DNA of 64,000 nucleotides from Endomychus coccineus (taxonomy: Eukaryota > Arthropoda > Insecta > Coleoptera > Endomychidae): NCBI GenBank assembly GCA_958510875.1, contig OY294068.1, forward strand, positions 13,245,282-13,309,281. The letters are read 5' to 3'. Shown one piece after another: positions 48,401 to 60,400 of the stretch. The first letter of the stretch is position 1; the number at the start of each line of letters is the position of its first letter. The notes under the pieces are model-generated. The model was not told the origin of the DNA. It did not search any database and worked only from the letters and a program-made list of their open reading frames with translations. Position numbers and translations under genes: made by a program.

Positions 48401-51400
48401 CGTCTAAATCGAGAGAGAACCTGAAGAATTATGCCACCAAATTGATAATGTATCCTACTCCACTTTTCATAACTATCTTAGACCCCATCAGATGGAAAAT
48501 AACTGTAGGGCTAAAAGCATAATTTCTGGCATATTTATTTTGGTTCAGTATCATGATGCCAAATGATTCCAGTTGATTAAACAAGAGATATTCCTGAATA
48601 GTAGACTTCCGCGGACAGCTAATCTTGAAAAGCCAAAAGTTTCCAAGAAATATTCACATGAAAAAATAGATTTCATCTAATAATGATTTAGATTAGATTG
48701 TTAAGGGGTGGCAGAAATATTTCGTCTAAGGAACTGTTGTATCCCCCTTTGCTGTACTGTTATACACTACATCGGTGAGTTTTAGCTCATCTTTGAGCTA
48801 ATGATGATTGAGCTCAGCACTTTTATATCTGCTTGGCTATCGGACAAGATGGCTATATCATTATTTTCATATCTTTTGTCCATATTCAGCTGTGGACATC
48901 TTTCAATTGCATAGACTTCCGCTAAAAGGATACCCATGAGTTCGAAGTGTTTAGTTTTGGTCCCAAGAACTCCAGTCACGTACCTTCTACAGTTCTTGAT
49001 CCATGGGTAAACCAACAAATTGCTCCTTTCCTTACAGAGTGAGTGTCCCCATGTCTCGACTGTTCTTTATTCCCAAGGTGGTTTCGGAGATTCTATGTAA
49101 TAACAAACACCTTTTGCCCATGACTTCTCTTAGTGCCATAAGTATTGGTTGTTCCTGCTTTAGAGAGACGTTGTTCTTCCAATGAAGTTCAATACCTCCC
49201 TGAGATTCTTCTTTGCTTATATTAAGCATAGTATTATTCGCTTCGCTGTCCTACGTATGGATGTATGGAGGACTATTGATCCCAGTATGTTCTCCATCGA
49301 ATAATGAGTGCTGAAATGTTTGAATCATGTTTCAAAAGTCATTCTGCTCCATTGCGAAAAGCCCTTGGTGGCCTTAGCTGATAATGTGTATCCCATTGAA
49401 GAGGAATGCCTCGTTATTTCTTTCAGCATCAGCAAATCTGATCGAAGCCATTTATTCTCGACACTATTGAGATAGAGCCGAGAGATGTGTTGTTGCATGC
49501 TCAATGGCTCAATGTCTAGGGATGCATTATTCATTTGCAAGTGCGTCTTCCACCTTCTCTACGAGTTGGTGATGTGCCAGTTTCTGTTGATTTGCTGTCA
49601 ATATTAATAAAGAAGAGCTATTCACAGAGTATGGAATTCGAGAATACCTGGTTCCAGCAAGATGGCTCCACATGCCACACAACTCTTGTGAAGCGATAGG
49701 TAGAAACTTCATATCTCGAAAAGATCATGATTATAAATAATATCCTCATACTTTTCAGTGACGTTATGTTACGTAACTAATCAACCACCAACAAAACCAA
49801 GAACTTGAGGACAATATAATAATCAGAGGTCCTAGTAAATTGCTGTCAGGCTTATGGGAAACCGACATTACACTTAATCAATGGATTGGTGCTATTCACC
49901 AGAGCTATGGTGAATAGAATGTATTTCAAAATTGGATTGAGAGCTTTTCATCATAAAACATACTGTTTATTTCATTTCATTTTAAAATATATTGCGTTAA
50001 ATGGGAAACTCCTCATCCAGAACGATTTTCACTGTAAAATGATATTTTCCAGGTTAATGAATTCAAATGTCCGGGATACAAACCGCGATTTCAAGAGGTC
50101 TGTAACCAGCTGGACTGTCCAACGTGGCATTCATCATCCTGGTCTGGAGTAAGTATACCTTATTGTATCCTCATTTCACCGAAGAATGTGTAAACGTGAG
50201 AACGATGTTCGAGCGTTTAATTTTCTTAAGTGGATAAAAACCTACTAAAACACAAAAGCAATACAAGGTTTCATCCACAATCACAAGTCCAAAATAGTCG
50301 AATTCAATAAAAATAAAATGACATTTAGGTATGACACCGAATGGTCCTGCCAAAACTCGCTGAAGCTCAGGAAGCTGCATTAATTTCAAAACTTTATTTA
50401 TGAATAATTTTACTGGAAATTGTATTTACTAGTATAATTTGAATTTTGAAATAAATAAATATATGTTTATTCCTTTGCTATTAATAATAATAATAAGTTT
50501 TATTTAAGTAAAAGTTTCTCATCTTCATCGTTTATTAGATGAAATTTTAAAGGTATGACTTACAACTTCTTATTTTAATTTTTATGAGTAATTTTACTAA
50601 TAAATTTATAGTTTTTGAGTATATCAAATTAAACTGAATATACCAACGAAATTTCAAGAGGGATCTTCTCCAGACAAAAAGATATGTCAGATATTACAAT
50701 TTCCAAAAATGTCAACAACAAGATGCATATCAACAAACCAGGATCTGTGTGTTTCTTTAATACAAATATTAATATCATTAAGTAATTATTCAATAAATTT
50801 GAATGATTTCTATGAATTGCCTTCCATGTTTTTAGACAACATGCTTGAATGACGTTTATGACTTGATTGTGGATAAAAACTTTTATTGTAACTGATTATT
50901 TGACGATTCATTGGTTATTCATTATACAGGGTGTCCCAGGTTTAAGTCGGAGAACTTCAACAGTCGATAGAAAATTTGATTTTGAGAAAAAATTCCTAAT
51001 AACATATATGCACAGACGCTTAGTTTTTGAGAAACAGGGTGTTCAAATTGATAAAAAAATTTCATTTTTTGCGAATATCTCCGGAACCGTTTATCGTACA
51101 GAAAACAGCTTTTGCAAGCATTTTCTACTCAAAGTAAGCTATGTTCTGTGTGATAAACATTTTTTTTTTAGTCATAATCGGTCAAGATTTTGAAGGGGTA
51201 GTTGGTGTTTTTCTCCCCAACTTCTACGCCACTATAAAAAGTACGGTTTTGAGACAACCATTTGAACCGCCAATGTTTTCTACACAAGTAAGGTACGTTG
51301 GTTATAAGCTTTAAAGGTGACCGTTTTCGAGAAAAACCAACTTTTATGTTGAAAAACATGGTCAATTTTTTGGTTTTGTTACTTGTTCTAACGTTTGAAT

Positions 51401-54400
51401 AAATTTTGTTTAATTAGTAAGAATTAACCATGTTTTTCAACATAAAAGTTGATTTTTCTCGAAAACGGTCAATTTTAGAGCTTATGACCATGCACTTTTT
51501 TGGTGTAGAAAACATTGGCGGTTCAAACGGTTGTCTCAAAACTGTACTTTTTCCAGTGGCGTAGAAGTTGGGGAGAAAAACAACAACTACCCCTTCAAAA
51601 TCTTCACCAATTATGAGTAAAAAAAAATTTTCACACAGAACATAGCTTACTATGAGTAGAAAATGCTTGCAAAAGCTGTTTTCTGTACGATAAACGGTTC
51701 CGGAGATATTCCCAAAAAAAGAAATTTTTTTATCAATTTCAACACCCTATATCTCAAAAACTAAGCGTCTGTGCATATATGTTATTAGGAATTTTTTTCT
51801 CAAAAGCAAATTTTCTATCGACTGTTGAAGTTCTCCGGCTAAAACCTGGGACACCCTGTATATTCCAACGTAATTAATAACTTCATCAAACGAATATTGT
51901 TAAATTTAATGTTCTTTTTGTTAAAATTCATTATTAATGTTCACGTTCGTATTTTTTTAACAATGAATATGTTTTTTAGCTAGAGGGGAACTCATTATAG
52001 TTTCTTCAATATAAGACATGAAAATATCTGCCAAAGAAGGACTGAATGGGGATCCCATAGCTAAATAATGATAAATTATCACAAAGTAATGGCTACCACC
52101 ATTAAATTTCTTAATAATCTATAACTTGGCAACGTCGCACATCAAGACGGTACACTTTTTTGAGACAACCTGTATGTGTCACACTAATTTTGAAATATGA
52201 TTCATTAAAAATTCAACCTAGTTGACACACTGTCCTATATCTTCAACGATAAAGCCACAATTGGAGACAGGAGTTTTAAATGAACAACCTACATAAGTTC
52301 GTAATCTCTTAAAGGCAATTTATTATTTATTTCCAGTGTTCCGTATCCTGCGGAGAAGGAGTGCAAGTGCGAATAGTTGAATGCAGAGATGCGACAGATC
52401 AAGTTAGTTCGCTATGCCCAGAAGATATGAAACCTACGAAAAGCAAATCATGTTCTACAGGCATCCAATGTCCTTATGAGATAGATAATTCTGACGAATA
52501 CCTCTCGGGTCCTCCGTATCATACCCAACCTTTGATACAGCCTTATCCACCACCAGCCCATGCAGAAAAATTGGTGGGCGAGCAGATAGTTCCTTCAGAG
52601 AGCACGTAAGCGGATGTTGAATGTATTGTAAATATTTATGATTTCAAAGACATTCATCTCATAAGGGAGAATACGTCAAACAAGGTTATCACGAACCGCT
52701 CTAGTTATCATTTGTTTGAAATTCAACATGTCTGACAGAACACGCTTTCAGAAAAACGGTATACACTGACCGGCACGAAAAACGGAGCACATGATTTTAT
52801 TTTTGAAAATTGAAAATTTCTACAGTGTGATCTTTAATTATTATAATATCTTAAATGCAAATGAAACAACACGCTTTAAGTAATTTTTTAGGTCAATCAC
52901 AAATACTATCACTTGAAAGAGCAAAGTTAGCTATGGTTATCCTTGCCTACAATGTAATCACGATACCTCAAGCAGTCGCTGTCAAACACAATAACCATAA
53001 AATATTATCATGAGAGTCGGTGTCAAACAATATCAACTTGGATAAAATGTCTGAGTTTGAGTTTGAAAGTCGTACAAGTCAACATGACATTCATTATGTT
53101 TTCATCCATTCCAATGACTTCATACATCTGCATACTCCTTACATTATGTGTTCTGTATGTTATTTCAGCAATTACAATGTTTTCTTTGTCTGCGGTTGGG
53201 TGTATCTGAGGTAGTAGAACTGAAAATTATATTCTTTACATTTTAACGAACGTTCGCAAATAATGCATATGGTAAAATGAACCGAGAAAATATAATTTTA
53301 TTTGAATAAAATAAACTGTTACGCTTTGATAAACTAAAAAAGAGTTCACACTGTGGATATACTATAACACTATAGATAAGAAATAATCACCCTTATCCAC
53401 TAGAAATACTGCTGAAGTACTGAGGACTTTTGAACTACCAAGTAACCATTATACGTATTATATACAGATTTTTCGAAGGCCTTTGATAAACTTGATCACA
53501 CTATTCTTCTAGACAAGCTCAAATCCATTGGGTTTTGACCTCCTTAGTAGCGTTTTTTTGCTCATACCTCATCAATAAATCGCAGTTTGTGTAGTGTTAC
53601 GGTCAAAGATCAAATTCATTTATAGCCAAATCTGGTTTGCTACAAGACTCAAACCTTGGTCCCCTACTGTTCCTGTTATTTATTAATGATTTGACTGAAA
53701 CCATAATCGGCTTGAAACTAATTTTTGTTGACGATTTGAAAATATTTCCAAAAATAAAGACCATATAGATGACTGATATACTCTACAAAATGATCTTAAC
53801 AATAATTTTGAATAGTGCGCCAACAATTGAGTCTAAATATTAGTAAATGTTGTGTTGTTAGCTTCAGTCGTAAAGTTCATCCTATTTCCCTCGATTATCT
53901 TTTAGATTTAGATATATGGCTTAGAACTTTCAATATCTTTCCTAGAAGAGGTTTTAACCATCAATTATTATTATCTACTTTGATTGTCTGACACTTGAAC
54001 TGAGAAGAAAAATAAGGATCACAATATTACTTCATAATTTATTGAATAATAATATTGACTGCAGTTACTTATTAGGTAAATTAAATTTTGTTGTACCTAG
54101 ATTATCTTCTCGCTATCCTTTACCTTTTTACAATGTTAGGTTTAGTACAAATGTATTATCTAGATGTCTGATATTTGTCACGACATCAAATTGTAATGTT
54201 ATTTGTTCACAATGTGACTTATTTTTCAATAGTATTCAGTGTCTTATCAGTGTGGTCAGGTAAGGTTATTTGTCATCATGTAACCTAAAGATTTAGCCAG
54301 TTTATTTTAATTATTCCTATTAGATATTATTTTTGTCATATATTTTTTGTTATCCCTCATATTATGTTGCTCTGTATTGTTCGTCCTATGATTGAGTTAA

Positions 54401-57400
54401 CCTGTTGGGCATATATGTACTAAATAAATAAATAAATAAAAGTATACTCTGAGGATGACTACTTGGTAGCTGAAAGTTATTTTCAGTGACTAAAGGTGAT
54501 TATTTATCATTTATATTGTTATGCCTTATTTCGAAAAAAATTAACATAGACTATAGAACTAAAATAAATCCAGAAAAAAATACGGGCATGACACTATATA
54601 ACTTAAAAATAAAGACATTCTCGATGCACACTACACTTGCACATGTCTCCCAAGCTCACTTCCTGCTTCAAAAAACACATTACCTTACCAAAAAGTTCTA
54701 GTACTATTTACCATACACTCAGATGTGAAATATGCCTGGTATAAAAATGTATGTTTTGTCGGTTCATTTTTGAAATATTCTGCACATTTTTACAATTTGA
54801 TGACACTGATGAGTTTGTCTTACAAAATCGCTAGAGAAATGAAAAGATACAAATATAACAAATGGGTGTTTTTCAAGATTTTCAAATACACACAATTTAA
54901 ATATACACACAAAATTAAAAAAAATTGATTGTTACCGCTAGATCATTACATCCAGTGACTATAGTAGATTTCGGATAATTCCTCTCTTAAATCAGCAATG
55001 TCGAGCTCAAAACTAGTACTTGAGCTACTGACAATAGGGGAGAAAATAAATATTCCGAGTTGACAAAACAGTTGTTTACAGATGATACAAAATCAAAGAA
55101 AATTTCTGAAGAACTGCCTAAGTGCTAAGAGTGCTTATACAAGCGTAAGCACAGAGCTCGGCACAGCTCTGTACCTAAGCAATATTTGACTATTAACAAT
55201 CATGAAAGTATCTGTATAATGTAAGCCCCATTACTGAGAATCATGAACTACTCAGCTTTTAAAATCGATAACGAGCTTAGAAGTGTCAATATCAAATTAT
55301 TTTTATCCAAAACCGTTTGAAGCAAAACAAAGAACCTTTAAAACTAATCAATAATTATTAAGTTTATTTTTCAATAAAAATATGAATTTTGAATCTGGGA
55401 ATTTTTTCACCCTTTTGAATTTATTGTTCGCATGAATAAAAACAACAGTTGTTCTTCGTTTTGACTGGTATAACGTGGACTGGATAGGTTTTCAGCACAA
55501 TCACAGTTTGTTGAGATGGTCACCACTGCTATTCACATCTTATTCTGTTATTTTCTATATTACTAAGCATTAGTTAAGCAAGGGCAGCCTATTTAATTTA
55601 TCATTGTGATGTTCCACAAATTACATCAATCATATTTATTTAGCTCTCATAATCACTTTAAACCCTCAATCTATCATTAGGTCATAATACTTGAGCTAAA
55701 TCGTAACCTGGATGGTAAGAACAAGAATATGCGTTACTAATTCATTATCTTATCCAAGTAGATGTAATCTACAAGTAGCGAAAAGTATAGGTGCCTATAC
55801 CTACCACTTTGAACTTTTTGGAAGAAAGACTCAAGTCAAATAACCTTTCTGACTTTCTGATATAGAAGTTACGATATATTTATTTCTTATTTCCTCTGCA
55901 AGAACCAAAATGTTTTTAGTTATCATAGAAAATTTTACAAACATTCAGACTCTTCCCCCCTATCAGTAGATTTCGAAAGTCACTTGAATAATGTTATTTT
56001 GTAAGGTTTAGTCCAGACATTTTTACTATCATAGAGAAAAAATTCAACATGATACATTTTTCAAAATCGAAAAGCATTCTTATCATGTGCACACTACAAT
56101 ACCGGTCATACTTTTACAAAACGAGGACTTTCTCTCAAATCACAGCGACGCACCTTACTTGGGGACATTGGAAGCTGAAGAAATTTATAAACGTGCATTT
56201 TGAATCATCTTTGATTGGAAACGATCCATTAGGTACTACTATTAGGTACTTCATAGAACAACAGCACAACTGTGGGAACTGTATTTATCAGTAATCAGTT
56301 CTTAACTAATTGGAATTAATGACTACCTAGAATCATTAGATACAGAATGATAGCCGCTTCATTACTGACTGCAATTTACCTTTCAAATATGACATTCACT
56401 TCACGTAATATGTCTATTATAATGACTGCATGGCAGCCGAAAAGTGCTTAGATAAGTTACAATTTAAGTAAACAAGATTGATAGTGTAAGCTAAATTGAA
56501 TTAAATTAGAATTTTTAAATAAATCCTTTGTAAACTGTTCAAGATGACGTAGTTCGAAATTCAATTTTCTGCACGTAATATATAGTGTATGAGCTATTTT
56601 TTGTAGTCCGTTCGTGCAATTTGAACTTAATTCCGTTTGCAAGCTCGTATCCTGATTGGTTGTTATGTGTAAGTGAAATGAACGGATATAAGAGCACTAA
56701 TGTTGCGCTTTGGCTGTGCCAATATCGAGCGAATGCCAAATAAACCACGCAACGAAAATATAAGACTTACGAAGAAACATTATGAATAATGTAAGTACGA
56801 CACGTTATATCCATTAGTGTCGACTTACTTCAAATCAAAACTAGTGCATGCATGATTGACGCTTCAAAATGTATCATATCAAATTCATACAATATGATCA
56901 ATAGCAGTGGCGTTTAACTTGCTGTTCATCTAAATAATATTCAATTGGCAGGTACGTTTAGGGGCCAAACCAATCCATGAACCAGTAAAGAACAAAGGTA
57001 GATCTTGTAACAGTGCAATACTTGTTTGTGAATAACATTCTGAGTAACACATTTCTTCTGATCGTTCAGTAAATAATGGTAATTGCATCATTATCATTTG
57101 ATGCATTTTTTTTACATTACTGATGGGGACTTGAAGGCTGATTTGCAGGGTAGATACGCATGAAGTTCTGGAAAAAGCTACCAACAGCAAGTGACAATGA
57201 AGCTTTGCCAACCTTCAACAATTTCAATTTGTTTTCAGGGATACCACATAAAACGCGGCTTTGACATTCACGCAACTAAACAAATGCGTTGGTATGACGA
57301 TGGCGGTCGAGTATACTCTGTTTAGAGCTCTAGTATAGCCTACAATTGATAACCTAACAAGGCATAGAACATTATTCCATTTCATGTATGTGTAGATTTT

Positions 57401-60400
57401 TTGTATGGCATAGTTCATCTCAAAAGTTATTAACGTTTGTGAAATTGCTTTATCATGATCTAGCATTTTATTCACAAATAGCTACATCCTAAGGCTTGTT
57501 ATTTCTCTCGCAAAGTATAATAGAAAGTTTAAACTACCCTATATATGGATATTATGAATGTAAGTGACCCATATCTTGAAAGCTGTATTATTTTATGACA
57601 TGTCAAACTGTGGCGCCATCTATGTCACAACGAAAAGAATTCAATAATGGGATACATCAGTTGGAAGATCGTTTCATTATGGATATCATCTTGAATAGCT
57701 TTCGCTTAAATCTTGGAAATACAGAATATAGGAATTTCATTTCATGAAGCCGTAACAGATATAGGCTAATGTTTTTATAGTCTATGATTTTATCATTGTC
57801 AAACATGCCAAAGATGCCACTAGATAGGTAGAAGATTATTTTCCACTTAATGTATCAATATGAACCATATTGCAATCATAACGATGTTGTGGCCAATATC
57901 CAGAAAAAATAAAAGCTTCCAACATTGGGAATATATTAAAGAACAAATTCGATTTGCTTTTAGGACAAATTCTAGTAGTGGATATATTTGGGGTATTCTA
58001 TACTTTTTACCACTTTGTATAGTTGAGATTATATTTCAAACAGTAGATTGATGCATTTTACTTGCATTTTAATGATTATTCTGATTAAGCAACCAATATT
58101 TCCAGCATGATACACCTTTAAAAGTAAATCGACCAATCATTATATCCTTCTTCGTATATTCCAGATTTGTTCCTGACGAGTGGGGTCCATGCAGTGTAAG
58201 TTGCGGTGAAGGAACTCGCAAACGGGAAGTTCACTGTAAAATATTTCTGGAATTTTCAAGGACGATTGCGAAACTTCCCGATCAACAGTGCGGTAGCCCG
58301 AAACCCATGGAGATAGAAAAGTGTTTCATGGAACCTTGTACATCAGAAAGAATCGGGATGGACGTGAAAGACGATCCATACAGAACCGATATCAAAGTTG
58401 GCACAGGTTCTTCACCTGGTAAATCCTACTCCTGGAAAGAACAAGGTTATACTCACTGCAGTGCCACTTGCCTTGGCGGAGTGCAAGAGTTAATAGTTAA
58501 CTGCATCCGAGACGATACTAAGAAAGTTACCTCACCATATTTATGCCCCATCGAATTGAAACCTGAGATTCTTATGAGAACGTGTAACGACCATCCTTGT
58601 CCTCCCAGATGGAATTACTCAGAGTTCTCTCCTTGTACCCAAAGTTGCGGTATAGGAATTCAGACCAGAGATGTACAGTGCATTCACGAAGTAACTCAAG
58701 GTGGAGGAAATACTGTGATAGTACCCAGTAATATGTGTCCGCAACCACCTCCTCCAGATCGACAATATTGCAACGTGCTAGATTGTCCAGTCAGATGGAA
58801 ACTATCTGACTGGTCCAGATGTACCAAATCTTGTGACGGTGGTGAAAAAACCAGGAAGGTCGAATGCAAGCAAGTGATGGCACAAAACCACACAGTGGAC
58901 CGTCCATACAATATGTGTCCACCTCCGAAACCATCCGATAAAAAACCTTGCAACACCAAAAGCTGTATCGTTGATAGTGACAAACCCAAAATTTACGTTT
59001 CCAACAACACATACATTCAGCATAATGTGAAAACGAAGAAGATATCGCTTACGGTCGGAGGTGCTGCTACTATTTTTCTCGGGACCACGGTCAAAATCAA
59101 GTGTCCCGTCAAAAGGTACGACAGAACCAAGATCCAATGGCTCAAAGACAAAGTCCCGATTCCCAAATCGAAGAAGTACAAGATTTCCAAGAAGGGAGCT
59201 TTGAGGATCCAGAATTTGGTTTTACGCGATAGCGGATTTTACACGTGTTTGGCTGGGAAGTCTTCGGCGAATATCGCGATTTCGGTGCGTCCCAAACCGG
59301 GAGAATTTCCAACGTCGGAGGAAATCCAACAGAAGGGCCAGAAACACGATAAAATCGAGCTAATTTCGGACGTGCACGTGGAAAGGAGTGAAGGTATGCC
59401 GAATTTTGACGATCATTCGCACGAACAGCGGCCCGATTCACCAAGGAAGAAAGTAAAGAGTAAACCCAAACTTTTCACCCCCACTTTGCCATCTCTTCGA
59501 TTGGATAGCGATATGAACCATTTCAATGCGTGGCCTCCTCAAAGCACAACTGAAGATACTGACAATGATCAAGTAAGTTTTGAAATTCAATTGCAAATGT
59601 TCTATTTTGTCTATATCATAATGGTTCAGTTCATCTTATTTCATCATCATCATCATCTTAGTTCATCAAATTCAATAATTGCAATAATTCTTCTTAGGAT
59701 CTTTCAGGATATATATATATATATAGTTAATAGTTTGTAACCAACTTCCGCCCAAATGACTAATTTTGGTGGAAGATTAGTTGTCCCCTAAGGTTACGGT
59801 ACGGTCATGTACCTTAGCAGACCTGCCTGGGTTTCTTACAAGTAAGAAGGTCAGAGTTCTTCTAGTTTAGTTTTGTGGTTGGTATTTGAGAAATGCTCTT
59901 CCTACAGAAGAATAATGTCTTTGCCTTGAACAAAATGATGACAAACCTTTGTAGCTATTTATTAACAGAAATAAATCATTAACTATTCACAATATTATAT
60001 ACAATTATCAAAATATCTATACAGAGTTTTAACTGGAAATGACAACAATTATGAGACAGTGATATTCGGTCATCCCTATATGATATACGCTATTCGATTA
60101 TTAAATCCAAATGATTCCGCGAAAGTTTTTTATCAGGCTCACTAACAGCTGGTATCTCGACTAGGTCAATATACCTTAACACGATGTAAGAAATGAAAAT
60201 ATCAGATTGTACACGTCTTCCTGAATTCGACTCGGAAATCTGTTTACTTGAGAGGTGACCAGGCACCCGTGTACTATTGTGTCTCTCCTTATGACAATTT
60301 ATTACGCCTCGGTTTATATTTTGGTTTAATAGAAATACGGAATCAGTGTTCGGAAGAACAAATTACTATTAAATTGTTCACGGGGAATCTCTAACTTGAA

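Noticed and set aside
58696..59444. Minus-strand frames of 97-111 codons opposite exon G
   Set aside because: They are antisense shadows of a strongly conserved TSR/Ig coding exon.
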